Shown here piece by piece: positions 1-8,606 of a DNA stretch of 64,000 nucleotides. Origin of the DNA: Collinsella aerofaciens (GTDB lineage Bacteria; Actinomycetota; Coriobacteriia; Coriobacteriales; Coriobacteriaceae); assembly GCF_902364355.1 (NCBI RefSeq), contig NZ_CABJDK010000005.1, positions 1-64,000 on the forward strand. Direction: 5' to 3'. The notes under the pieces were generated by a model. It was not told the DNA's origin. It ran no database searches and worked only from the letters and a program-made list of their open reading frames with translations. How positions within the stretch are numbered: the stretch's first letter is position 1; the number at the start of each line of letters is the position of its first letter. The translations under genes were made by a program, and so were the position numbers.

Positions 1-103
1 CACTTAATGTGCTCTCCGTGCGAGCAGGACTGTCCGAGCAGACGACTTCGCATGCCGCCGGGCAGCCGGGGCCGACATCCCCCAAAGATTTTCAAAAAAG
101 TTG

Positions 104-133
104 TTGACGCGCGCGTAACGACTCGTCTAATAT
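104..133 (+). promoter_or_regulatory. Sigma70-type promoter of the tRNA cluster
   Basis: TTGACG at 104-109 and TAATAT at 128-133 are separated by 18 bases, and the first tRNA starts 14 bases beyond the -10 box. Spacing and position fit a housekeeping promoter. This is a visual match only. Confidence 0.65.
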
Positions 134-147
134 ATCCCTTGCGCGAT

Positions 148-221
148 GGACCTGTAGCTCAGTTGGTTAGAGCGTCCGGCTGATAACCGGGAGGTCACAA
201 GTTCGAATCTTGTCAGGTCCA
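148..221 (+). tRNA. tRNA-Ile(GAT), copy 1
   Basis: The full cloverleaf is visible: acceptor GGACCTG pairs with CAGGTCC, the anticodon loop contains GAT, and the T-loop is TTCGAAT. CCA is encoded directly after position 221. The sequence is identical to the copy at 372-445. No rRNA gene flanks it in the window, although tRNA-Ile/tRNA-Ala pairs often lie in the 16S-23S spacer. Confidence 0.97.
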
Positions 222-235
222 CCACTTTCTTTCGC

Positions 236-280
236 AATAAACACCCCAGCGAGAGCCGAGTCGCCGCTGGGGTGTTTATT
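236..280 (+). terminator. Perfect 16-bp hairpin between tRNA-Ile and tRNA-Ala
   Basis: AATAAACACCCCAGCG (236-251) pairs perfectly with 265-280, leaving a 13-base loop. The T-rich 3' flank suggests an intrinsic terminator or processing hairpin inside the tRNA cluster. Confidence 0.6.
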
Positions 281-291
281 ACTGTCTCCGT

Positions 292-364
292 GGGGGTTTA
301 GCTCAGCTGGGAGAGCGCGGGCTTTGCAAGCCTGAGGTCAGGGGTTCGATCCCCCTAACCTCCA
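292..364 (+). tRNA. tRNA-Ala(TGC)
   Basis: The acceptor 5' strand GGGGGTT pairs with AACCTCC and carries the G3-U70 wobble that identifies tRNA-Ala. The anticodon is TGC, and CCA is encoded at 365-367. Only 7 bases separate its discriminator base from the second tRNA-Ile, so the two are co-transcribed. Confidence 0.97.
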
Positions 365-371
365 CCATGAT

Positions 372-445
372 GGACCTGTAGCTCAGTTGGTTAGAGCGTC
401 CGGCTGATAACCGGGAGGTCACAAGTTCGAATCTTGTCAGGTCCA
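372..445 (+). tRNA. tRNA-Ile(GAT), copy 2
   Basis: Identical to the 148-221 tRNA along its whole length, with anticodon GAT and encoded CCA at 446-448. The Ile-Ala-Ile order suggests a local duplication. Confidence 0.97.
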
Positions 446-461
446 CCATCAAAACTGTGAA

Positions 462-491
462 GAGCCCTGGGGCGTTGCCTCGGGGCTTTTT
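462..491 (+). terminator. Terminator of the tRNA cluster
   Basis: An AGCCC-rich left arm pairs with GGGGCT at 481-486, followed by a run of T. It lies about 15 bases after the last tRNA. The stem is imperfect but typical in layout. Confidence 0.65.
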
Positions 492-503
492 TCTTACCTA
501 CTG

Positions 504-542
504 AAAGTAGTCAAAAAAGCCCCGCCCCAAATTAACTACTTT
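504..542. repeat. Palindrome with 23-nt GCCCCGCCCC core (copy 1)
   Basis: Arms AAAGTAGT (504-511) and ACTACTTT (535-542) enclose a 23-base core (512-534) containing AAAAAAGCCCCGCCCCAAAT. A second copy at 36778-36820 has a near-identical 23-base core but different, still complementary, arms. It lies between the tRNA terminator and the BFN gene. Confidence 0.75.
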
Positions 543-632
543 GATTTTGTGTGCTGTGCGAAAGTTTGGGTAGTATAGCTATTCAATGCGGCGGGCTGCC
601 GCGTGTTAACCGCTACGTACCGGAGGTGTTCC

Positions 633-1133
633 ATGGTTCGTGTCGACATAGAGACCATCGTCATGGCCGCCGGTCCCGTGCCATCGCTTATCGTACTTCG
701 TGAGCGCAGCAGCAAATCGGACTCGCCCGCGCCGCTGCGTTCCCTTTCCATTCAGACTGGTTCGTTTGAAGCTGCTGCCATCAGCCGCGGCATCGATAGC
801 GGCCGCGCCGAGCGCCCGATTACCCATGACCTGCTGCTCGACACCGTCGACGCCCTGGGCGCCAAGCTCGAGCGCATCGAGATCGTTCGCGCCGAGCCGC
901 CGGTGTTCTACGCGACGATTGTCGTACTGGCCGATGGTGGCGAGCGCAAGATCGACGCCCGTCCCAGTGATGCCATTGCCCTTGCCGTGCGCAGCAATGC
1001 TCCCATGTTTGTGGAGGACGACATCATGAATCGCCTGGGTACCGTTTCTGCCCATGCCGAGGAAGTCGACGACGAGCAGGAGTTCGAGAAGTTCGACGAG
1101 TTCGTCCATACGCTCTCCCCCGATGATTTCTAA
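633..1133 (+). CDS. Bifunctional nuclease family protein (BFN/DUF151)
   Basis: A 166-residue protein matching the BFN/DUF151 family. Characteristic stretches are VFYATIVVLADGGERKIDARPSDAIALAVRSN-like core segments around residues 90-120, where the R-P-S-D-A-I-A-L-A motif is the family hallmark, and PMFVEDDI after it. Plant and Thermotoga members have been linked to nuclease or stress functions, but the role in this organism is unknown. The start at 633 is chosen because GGAGGT lies 8 bases upstream; an upstream in-frame ATG at 603 has no ribosome binding site. The C-terminus is acidic. The next small gene begins 30 bases downstream, suggesting a short operon. Confidence 0.85.
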   Translation: MVRVDIETIVMAAGPVPSLIVLRERSSKSDSPAPLRSLSIQTGSFEAAAISRGIDSGRAERPITHDLLLDTVDALGAKLERIEIVRAEPPVFYATIVVLADGGERKIDARPSDAIALAVRSNAPMFVEDDIMNRLGTVSAHAEEVDDEQEFEKFDEFVHTLSPDDF

Positions 1134-1163
1134 ATGTCTGGCACGCGAGCGGAGAGGTCGCTG

Positions 1164-1520
1164 ATGGGTACCCGCGTATCGGCTGAAGCGGCCGCCATCG
1201 CGCGTGAAGCCCAGATGCGCTCGGAGGCATCCGAGGCGGCTCGCATTGCCTATGTGACGCAGGCCCGCACGCTTCGCGAGCGCCGCGGCTCGTTTATCAA
1301 GATGGTTGTCGTCTCCGCCCTTGTCGCGGCAATCTGCTCGCGCCTTCGTGGTACAGTTGGTGCGCTTGGGTTTTCGATTTCAACAGGCTTGGTAATCTGG
1401 GGTGTGGTCGATGCAGTAATGCTGACCAACCAGATCAAGGTACTCGACAAGCGCGCGATGGATATGATGCGCGCCCGCGACGCTGCCGCCAAGATCGCTG
1501 CCGAGGCACAAGAACTGTAA
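1164..1520 (+). CDS. Small conserved membrane protein, function unknown
   Basis: A 118-residue protein that I cannot assign to a family. The N-terminal 40 residues are Ala/Arg/Glu-rich and probably helical. Two hydrophobic segments lie near residues 46-59 and 66-86, separated by a short basic loop (SRLRG). The C-terminal 30 residues are again helical and rich in Ala, Lys and Met. An earlier ATG at 1134 overlaps the stop of the upstream gene, but the start at 1164 is preceded by GAGAGG and is preferred. Tight spacing on both sides suggests co-expression with the BFN gene and the following reading frame. Confidence 0.7.
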   Translation: MGTRVSAEAAAIAREAQMRSEASEAARIAYVTQARTLRERRGSFIKMVVVSALVAAICSRLRGTVGALGFSISTGLVIWGVVDAVMLTNQIKVLDKRAMDMMRARDAAAKIAAEAQEL

Positions 1521-1550
1521 CGACGCCAGACTCGATGGGAAGGTCTAAAG

Positions 1551-2000
1551 ATGGCACAGGATATGCAGGACGCCGGTAACGTCTCCGCCGAGCTCGACGC
1601 CATGGTGTGTGACCTGATCGGCGCGTTCTTGGACGACCTTGCCGCCGGTGAAAACCCTGGCGTGGTCGTGGCAATTGAGGACGCTGCTTCCAACCGTTAT
1701 CTGGCGGCGCTCGATGAGGATGGCGAAGAGGCGTGCCTCGAGGCGGCCACCAACTTTATCTCCGAGCATAAGATGGGTCTTAAGGACGAGGGCCTGGGCC
1801 GTATCGCCCGCTATGCCATCGGCTATACCGGTTGTGTCGAAATTGACGGCGGCTATCACGACGCCCTGCTCGTGAGCTTCTTCGAAACCACGCTCGAGAG
1901 CGGTTTTTCGGCATACGTGCTGTATGAGGGCATGGGTGCCGGCGATGGTTTTATGTGGAGCGACCCTGAACCTGCAGGTGAGGAAACCCCTCTCATCTAA
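1551..2000 (+). CDS. Hypothetical acidic cytoplasmic protein
   Basis: A 149-residue, strongly acidic protein without signal peptide or membrane segment. It begins MAQDMQDAGN and contains segments such as VVVAIEDAASNRYLAAL and a Gly/Tyr-rich C-terminal half. I do not recognise a family. GAAGG lies about 10 bases before the ATG. It is the third gene of a likely operon and is followed by a 117-base gap before typA, so its cotranscription with typA is uncertain. Confidence 0.65.
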   Translation: MAQDMQDAGNVSAELDAMVCDLIGAFLDDLAAGENPGVVVAIEDAASNRYLAALDEDGEEACLEAATNFISEHKMGLKDEGLGRIARYAIGYTGCVEIDGGYHDALLVSFFETTLESGFSAYVLYEGMGAGDGFMWSDPEPAGEETPLI

Positions 2001-2117
2001 AATCGCTAAAATAAACGAGTTTTCGGTAAAAGGCTCAATATTCCCGCTGAGCGTTGTGTTGCTGGGCGGGTCGCATACGCGTGCCGTTTGTATATGGATA
2101 GAAGATAGGGGAACTAC

Positions 2118-3956
<1,839 letters not shown>

Positions 3957-3983
3957 GCGCTGGGGCTTATAGCGTCTAACAAG

Positions 3984-4018
3984 AAAGGGCGCCGACCGAG
4001 ATGGTCGGCGCCCTTTTT
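3984..4018 (+). terminator. Intrinsic terminator of typA
   Basis: A perfect 14-bp stem, AAAGGGCGCCGACC (3984-3997) with its complement at 4003-4016, a 5-base loop, then TTTTT. Confidence 0.92.
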
Positions 4019-4079
4019 GGTGCAAGGGGGACAGGTTCGCTTGCACCACCACAAAGGTGCCTGTCCCCTTTGTGGTGGT
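4019..4079. repeat. Two abutting GGGACAG-type palindromes
   Basis: The first palindrome has arms GGTGCAAG/CTTGCACC (4019-4026, 4040-4047) around a GGGGACAGG core. The second has arms ACCACCACAAAGG (4045-4057) and its perfect complement (4067-4079) around TGCCTGTCC. The second recurs at 49005-49045 and 49343-49377. The shared part is the GGGACAG/CTGTCCC core; the arms differ between loci. Confidence 0.8.
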
Positions 4080-4085
4080 TGGCGG

Positions 4086-5231
4086 CTAGGCGGTGGGGAG
4101 TTCCGGCGTATTAGCCGGCTGTTGCGACTTGAGGTGAGCGTTGCGCCAGATGATCTGGATAACATAGCCGAGCGTGAAGACAAAGGCCACGCCGCTGATG
4201 AAATCGCCTACGAGGGGGATTGCCGTAAGTGCACCTGCGATCACGCCGCCGGCGGCCGCCATGGCGTAGCGGTTCTGGCTGTGTCCGACCATGCGCGCGA
4301 TCGCGCACCCTGCAAAGGCGCTCGACACCAACGCGATGCCGATAACGCCGCACAAGAGGGTTCCGGCAAGCGGCAGGCCAGCGATTGAGATAATCAGCAG
4401 CAGGACGGCGGGGACGATAGCGACCGTGCCCAGAAGACCGCTCACCCACAGGGGCGTGGGGCGCTGGTGGAGCATTCCGGCGGCGCTGGCGGTCGCGCGC
4501 GGAAAGACGAGCTCGAGCAGCAGAGCGACAAAGCAGGTCGAGAGCGCCGCGGCGACGATGCCGCCGATGACATCGTTAACGGTGGAAGAATCCTCGTTCT
4601 CGGTGCGGTCGATCTTGAGCGCGCCGACCTCGGCTCCCGCGGCGCGCTCGGGGTCCTCGGAAACATGGGCGTTCACGGTGCCGGTGATGTGGGCGTTCTT
4701 GCCCAGGATGAGCTTGTCGGCCCAGACCTCGACATCGCCCTCGACGGTGCCATCGATGGTCACCGTATCGCCCGCGAGCGCTGCCGACTTGGTAGAGCCG
4801 CGCAGGGCAACCGTCTCGCCTATCGCATAGAAGCAGTTGGCGGTGCTGTCGGAATTGAGCACGACATGCTGACCGACGACCGTGACGCTGCCATCAACCG
4901 TAGTCTTGGCAATGTCGATGGTGCGCGCCGCAAGACGAACGGCGCCGCCCACCGTGCAGTCGCGGATCGAGAGGGTATCGCCCGCAGCGATGATATCGCG
5001 GTCGATGGAGGTGTCGTCCAGGTTGAGGCTCTGACCTGCCCAGTACAGGTCACCTTCGACGCCGGACGGATTGGCGTCATTGTCGGTCGCAAGTACGTTG
5101 CCTGCGGTGTCCGTGCCGGCAAGAGCCGTAGCGGGAAGTGCGGTGAGCGCCAGAGCGATGAGCGCGAATAGGATGGTGATGCGGCCCCACGCTTTACGGC
5201 GTTGGGTCGACGGGAATTGATTGTGGGGCAT
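4086..5231 (-). CDS. Exported bactofilin-like multi-pass membrane protein
   Basis: A 381-residue protein starting MPHNQFPSTQ, chosen because GAAGGA precedes this ATG on the minus strand; a longer in-frame start at 5279 has no such site. Residues 17-39 form a signal peptide or first membrane anchor. Residues about 50-215 are short parallel-beta repeats (AGDTLSIRD, GGAVRLAA, DGSVTVVG, DGTVEGDVEVWADKL), the pattern of bactofilin/polymer-forming domains. Several hydrophobic helices follow, from about residue 235 to 370. The order signal, beta-repeat domain, membrane domain suggests an envelope-associated scaffold. Function is inferred only from fold resemblance. Confidence 0.75.
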   Translation of the reverse strand: MPHNQFPSTQRRKAWGRITILFALIALALTALPATALAGTDTAGNVLATDNDANPSGVEGDLYWAGQSLNLDDTSIDRDIIAAGDTLSIRDCTVGGAVRLAARTIDIAKTTVDGSVTVVGQHVVLNSDSTANCFYAIGETVALRGSTKSAALAGDTVTIDGTVEGDVEVWADKLILGKNAHITGTVNAHVSEDPERAAGAEVGALKIDRTENEDSSTVNDVIGGIVAAALSTCFVALLLELVFPRATASAAGMLHQRPTPLWVSGLLGTVAIVPAVLLLIISIAGLPLAGTLLCGVIGIALVSSAFAGCAIARMVGHSQNRYAMAAAGGVIAGALTAIPLVGDFISGVAFVFTLGYVIQIIWRNAHLKSQQPANTPELPTA

Positions 5232-5337
5232 AGTGAATCCTTCGTCAGATGCTCGATATGCACCTAACAGGGTACCCAACGCGTGGGCGCTCTAAAAGAA
5301 CCTCTCGGTTGCATTTCGAAGGATGAGCCCGCGCAAT

Positions 5338-6009
5338 CTACTTTTTGTGGTGCAAAAAGCGCGCGATGTCTTCTTCGGTGGGGCTTTTGATGTCAAAACG
5401 CAGCGACAGCCAGCGCAGCCCCATGGTTACCGCAACGCATACGATCAACGCGGTGATGTTGCTGACGACGCCGCTCATGACAAGGCATACATAGCTCGCC
5501 GAGCCGGCGATGGCTGCGATGGCATAGAAGTTGGTGCGCTGGAAAATGCCCGGTACCACGCCCATAAAACTGTCGCGCAGCATGCCGCCGCCCACCGCGG
5601 TGAAAAAGCCCATCATGATGCACACCGCCGGCGCAAAGCCGTAGACCAGTGCCTTGTCTGCTCCAGTGGCGGCGTAGATGCCGACCGAGATGATGTCGAG
5701 CAGGGGAATGAGTTTTTCGGGCTTGTCGACGATTGCCGGGAAAATATAGATGATGGCTGCCGTGGCAATGGAAAGCGGCAGCGCCATTGGCTGGTTGAGG
5801 ATGTAGACGTTGCCCACCTGCAGCGTCATGTCGCGTAAAAGACCGCCGCCCAAGCCACAGACCACGGCGAGCGCAACTGCACCCACCAGGTCGAGTTTGT
5901 GCTCGCGCGCGACCAACACGCCCGAGATTGAAGCCGCGACGACGGCGAACATTTCGAGCCAAAACGGGATGGCGACCATGGCATCCGTGGCGTGTGAGGT
6001 AACGGTCAT
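5338..6009 (-). CDS. TRIC/UPF0126 family trimeric cation channel-like protein
   Basis: A membrane protein of about 223 residues with about seven hydrophobic helices and the internal duplication typical of UPF0126/TRIC proteins. Each half carries a conserved G-G-G-L/M-L-R-D motif (GGGLLRDMTL and GGGMLRDSFMG). TRIC homologues form trimeric potassium channels; specificity here is unproven. The ATG at 6009 lacks a clear ribosome binding site. A TTG at 6027, preceded by AAAGGA, would add six residues and may be the true start. The long upstream in-frame extension crosses a palindromic repeat (6164-6239) and is rejected. Confidence 0.82.
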   Translation of the reverse strand: MTVTSHATDAMVAIPFWLEMFAVVAASISGVLVAREHKLDLVGAVALAVVCGLGGGLLRDMTLQVGNVYILNQPMALPLSIATAAIIYIFPAIVDKPEKLIPLLDIISVGIYAATGADKALVYGFAPAVCIMMGFFTAVGGGMLRDSFMGVVPGIFQRTNFYAIAAIAGSASYVCLVMSGVVSNITALIVCVAVTMGLRWLSLRFDIKSPTEEDIARFLHHKK

Positions 6010-6163
6010 AGCGGCGACGACGGGCAAGATGGGGTCCTTTGGATTACGGATTTGGACAATGCCCGTACATAGTACATGTTCGGCGCCGATTGCGACCCCA
6101 TTGCTCGGCAAACGGTCGGGACTGGGTGGGGGCGTGGCGTTGCTGGAATGCCAGGGGTCCAGA

Positions 6164-6239
6164 ACATGTACGTCACGCTCCAAAAACGACATTTTCCGAC
6201 ATCTTTGAAGGCTGACGTACATGTTTGGATTGAGCTCAC
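6164..6239 (+). repeat. 76-bp inverted repeat, left copy
   Basis: Matches the reverse complement of 7350-7425 at 70 of 76 positions. It carries its own palindrome, ACATGTACGTCA (6164-6175) with TGACGTACATGT (6213-6224), and a unique inner tail ending GAGCTCAC. The two copies bracket the nuclease-like gene. The stretch 6010-6163 upstream of the TRIC gene holds nothing else I recognise. Confidence 0.92.
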
Positions 6240-6331
6240 AGCATGAGTGAGTTGATTTACTCACATCCGGTATATTTCCCCACTTCAACGGACATAAGAG
6301 TTGGATACCGGCTCAGAGCGAGAGGCCCTCA

Positions 6332-7339
6332 ATGGATACCCCTGTTCTCATTTCGCATAAAACTGCATGGCTTGTCCATCATGCACCCCAGAATTTGGTT
6401 CAGTCTCTTGCGCGGCACGACTACCAGATAGGCGCACAAGGCATTTCCACCCAACAACGCGTTGTGCGCATACGACAGGCGCTTACCGACTGCGGCATTC
6501 CGTCCGATATGCTCAAGACTATCGATATCTCGGTTGTATTCGAGTTCGAGCGAATTCGCACCAAAGGCGTCATTTGCCACATGCTTGGACAAAATCTTCC
6601 CTACGAGCATATTAACGAGTTGACGCCCGGAGTCTTTATCACCGACGAAGCCTTCACCTTCGTGCTCGCTGCCGAGTGGATGGATAGGATCGAATATCTC
6701 GAATATGGCTATGAAGTTTGCGGCGATTATCGCATGAGGCTCAATCCCGCCGACCCTTATACCGAGCAACCAGCCACCACCTCCAAGGATGAAATAACCG
6801 AACTGCTCGATCGGCACCCCGGCAAACCCGGTGCCACACGTGCACGGCTCGCGCTCAGGCACATCTACGATCACTCGGCCTCGCCTATGGAGACCGCTTC
6901 GGCAATTGCCCTCTCGCTCCCAACAAGCGAAGGCGGCGTTGGCATTAGAGGTATCGAACTCAACAAACCGCTCGAGATCCCTCAACGTCTCTGGCATTGC
7001 GCCAAAGCTCGAACACTCAAAATCGATGCGCTCGTGACCTATAAGCGCAGGGAGCTCGGTATCGAATATAAGGGCGGTTTTCACGATGAGCTCGAGCGCA
7101 AGGGAGCAGATGCGGAGCGAGAGGCCGTTCTCTCCCAAATGGGATATCGAATCGTTACGCTCACTTCGGCTCAGTTCGGCAGCCAGCTCGCCTTTCACCG
7201 CGCCATGAACAACATTCGCGAAGCACTCGGCATGCCTCGCTGTACCGACACCGGGTACCAGAGAAAACAAAACGAACTACGCAAGGCACTTATCCGCAAC
7301 TGGAAAAGCATGCGAGACGAAGAGGCACCTTCCGAATAG
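6332..7339 (+). CDS. PD-(D/E)XK-like (DUF559/Vsr-type) nuclease-domain protein
   Basis: A 335-residue protein. The C-terminal third resembles DUF559/very-short-patch-repair endonuclease domains: Asp232 in KIDAL, then Glu245 and Lys247 in IEYKG, then a helix and the strand YRIVTLT. A preceding segment with SPMETA and GIELNKP matches what I recall of coriobacterial proteins annotated as AbiEi-like or DUF559. The N-terminal region is unassigned. GAGAGG precedes the ATG. The coding sequence looks less GC-rich than its neighbours and is flanked by 76-bp inverted repeats, both consistent with transfer. Nuclease activity and any defence role are inferred. Confidence 0.7.
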   Translation: MDTPVLISHKTAWLVHHAPQNLVQSLARHDYQIGAQGISTQQRVVRIRQALTDCGIPSDMLKTIDISVVFEFERIRTKGVICHMLGQNLPYEHINELTPGVFITDEAFTFVLAAEWMDRIEYLEYGYEVCGDYRMRLNPADPYTEQPATTSKDEITELLDRHPGKPGATRARLALRHIYDHSASPMETASAIALSLPTSEGGVGIRGIELNKPLEIPQRLWHCAKARTLKIDALVTYKRRELGIEYKGGFHDELERKGADAEREAVLSQMGYRIVTLTSAQFGSQLAFHRAMNNIREALGMPRCTDTGYQRKQNELRKALIRNWKSMRDEEAPSE

Positions 7340-7349
7340 TGCCGCTCCC

Positions 7350-7425
7350 GTGAGCTCAATCCAAACGTGTACGTCAGCCTCCAGAGATGTCGAAAAATGT
7401 CGGTTTTGGAGGGTGACGTACATGT
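7350..7425 (-). repeat. 76-bp inverted repeat, right copy
   Basis: The inverted partner of 6164-6239 with six mismatches. The outermost ACATGTACGTCA motif faces outward in both copies. No target-site duplication is obvious next to either end. The repeat begins 11 bases after the nuclease stop codon. Confidence 0.92.
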
Positions 7426-7441
7426 TTTTGAGGGAGGGGCA

Positions 7442-7465
7442 GGTTCGAATCCCTCCTCCTCCGCC
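7442..7465 (+). other. Displaced 24-nt tRNA-Ser 3'-end fragment
   Basis: These 24 bases are identical to the T-loop-to-acceptor 3' end (including CC) of the intact tRNA-Ser(CGA) that lies on the opposite strand at 7533-7620. Bases before 7442 cannot form a T-stem, so this is a fragment. An exact match starting in the T arm resembles an attachment-site remnant, but the two copies are in inverted orientation. Confidence 0.8.
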
Positions 7466-7491
7466 GTATTTGCTTGTAAGGGACTCTAAAC

Positions 7492-7518
7492 AAAAAAGCC
7501 CCCGTTTTCGGGAGCTTT
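7492..7518 (-). terminator. Terminator of tRNA-Ser(CGA)
   Basis: Read on the minus strand, an AAAGCTCCCG/CGGGGGCTTT stem with an AAAA loop is followed by a T run. It lies just downstream of the minus-strand tRNA-Ser. Confidence 0.75.
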
Positions 7519-7532
7519 CTCAACCAAAATGG

Positions 7533-7620
7533 CGGAGGAGGAGGGATTCGAACCCTCGTGACCTTATACAGGCCAAACGGTTTTCGAGACCGCCGCATTC
7601 AACCACTCTGCCACCCCTCC
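7533..7620 (-). tRNA. tRNA-Ser(CGA)
   Basis: An 88-base tRNA with a long variable arm. Acceptor GGAGGGG pairs with CTCCTCC, the anticodon is CGA, the discriminator is G, and CCA is encoded at 7530-7532. Confidence 0.96.
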
Positions 7621-7628
7621 GCGTGGGG

Positions 7629-7660
7629 TAAAAACAAAGCAGGCTCGAAGGCCTGCTTTG
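7629..7660 (-). terminator. Terminator between the two tRNA-Ser genes
   Basis: CAAAGCAGGC (7635-7644) pairs perfectly with 7651-7660. On the minus strand it is followed by GTTTTTA. Confidence 0.75.
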
Positions 7661-7671
7661 GAATTAACTGG

Positions 7672-7759
7672 CGGAGAGTCAGGGATTTGAACCCTGGAGA
7701 CGCTTTTGACGCCTACACGATTTCCAATCGTGCTCCTTCGGCCACTCGGACAACTCTCC
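7672..7759 (-). tRNA. tRNA-Ser(GGA)
   Basis: An 88-base tRNA with a long variable arm, acceptor GGAGAGT, anticodon GGA, discriminator G and encoded CCA at 7669-7671. It is transcribed ahead of tRNA-Ser(CGA). Confidence 0.96.
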
Positions 7760-7775
7760 GTTAAATGCGAAAGTC

Positions 7776-7803
7776 AGTATACACGAGGAATCGCAAAGTG
7801 CAA
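7776..7803 (-). promoter_or_regulatory. Promoter of the tRNA-Ser genes
   Basis: On the minus strand TTGCAC and TATACT are separated by 16 bases, ending about 17 bases before the first tRNA-Ser nucleotide. Confidence 0.7.
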
Positions 7804-8210
7804 ACAGAAAAGTTGGCATTTTTTAAAACGCTTGGCCGTGCTTGGCGCTGCAGTGGGGCTTGAGGTGCCAAAAAACGGCTTCCGACCAGCGTGGTTGATC
7901 AACTCAATTGTTCAAAAAAGGGTATTCATAAGCGACTTGGCAATGAATTTAAAAATCTTTGGGTGGTGCTGTGGGCCACTGGTATGCATTTTGCGACCAC
8001 AGCCTTGTGCCCGTTGACCTGCGGCTTGGCTCAGCTTGTCCCCACGGCACCGTATCTTGTCAACAGATCCGTCAAGCTTTTGGTCAGCATTTGGTTGGAA
8101 TGCGCATGAAACGTCGTGTGAGTATGGGCATATGTGGAGGTCATGAGGTTGTAGCTGCATATTCTTGCAGCCTAGGAGGTTGAAAGATATTATTACCAAG
8201 TCTTTTCCTG
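7804..8210. other. Intergenic stretch without a supported gene
   Basis: About 400 bases between the tRNA-Ser promoter and the rpsF leader. Short frames here lack ribosome binding sites and recognisable sequence. The promoter of the rpsF operon must lie in or near this region, but I see no convincing box. A weak hairpin (TAGCTGCA with TGCAGCCTA, about 8148-8174) lies at its 3' end. Confidence 0.5.
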
Positions 8211-8237
8211 CTTCAGGCGCACCTTCACGACCTGAAG
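8211..8237 (+). promoter_or_regulatory. Hairpin in the rpsF leader
   Basis: CTTCAGG (8211-8217) pairs perfectly with CCTGAAG (8231-8237) around a 13-base loop, 14 bases before the rpsF Shine-Dalgarno. Autoregulation of rpsF-rpsR operons by the S6:S18 complex is established elsewhere. The CCG bulge I would expect is not obvious, so the assignment is tentative. Confidence 0.35.
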
Positions 8238-8264
8238 CCACATTTGCCCAGAGGAGGTGACAAT

Positions 8265-8558
8265 ATGAAGGCTTATGAACTGCTGTTCTTTGTTGACCCG
8301 TCGCTCGACCCCGAGACTCGTCTCGCTGTTATGAAGCGTATCGATACCACGATCGCTGAGGGCGCTGGCAAGGTCGACTCCGTTGACGAGTGGGGCAAGC
8401 GCAAGCTCGCCTACGAGATCAACGACCTCACCGATGGTGACTACACCCTCATCAACTTCCACGCAGATCCTACCCAGATCGCCGAGCTTGATCGCGTCCT
8501 GCGCATCACCGACGCTGTGGTCCGCCACATGATCGTCCGTCGCGACGACCAGGAGTAA
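8265..8558 (+). CDS. rpsF: 30S ribosomal protein S6
   Basis: A 97-residue S6 beginning MKAYELLFFVDPSLD, with the family core GKRKLAYEINDLTDGDYTL and VVRHMIVR near the C-terminus. It binds S18 and the central domain of 16S rRNA. GAGGAGGTGA lies directly before this ATG, so the earlier in-frame ATG at 8244 is rejected. First gene of rpsF-ssb-rpsR-rplI, a conserved bacterial order. Confidence 0.97.
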   Translation: MKAYELLFFVDPSLDPETRLAVMKRIDTTIAEGAGKVDSVDEWGKRKLAYEINDLTDGDYTLINFHADPTQIAELDRVLRITDAVVRHMIVRRDDQE

Positions 8559-8606
8559 GACTGTCGTTTTGGACTGGGCTTGTGCCCCAAGAGGAAGTAG
8601 TGAGTT

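Noticed and set aside
148..445. rRNA operon spacer
   Set aside because: The Ile/Ala tRNAs suggest it, but no 16S or 23S sequence flanks them, and a promoter and terminators belong to the tRNA genes.
6010..6288. N-terminal extension of the TRIC-like protein
   Set aside because: The extra 93 residues are encoded partly by the 76-bp repeat and are unlike the family.
7350..7631. 93-codon frame overlapping the repeat and tRNA-Ser
   Set aside because: It reads through the inverted repeat, a tRNA fragment, a terminator and a tRNA gene; not a protein gene.
7891..8109. 72-codon frame upstream of rpsF
   Set aside because: No ribosome binding site and no recognisable sequence.
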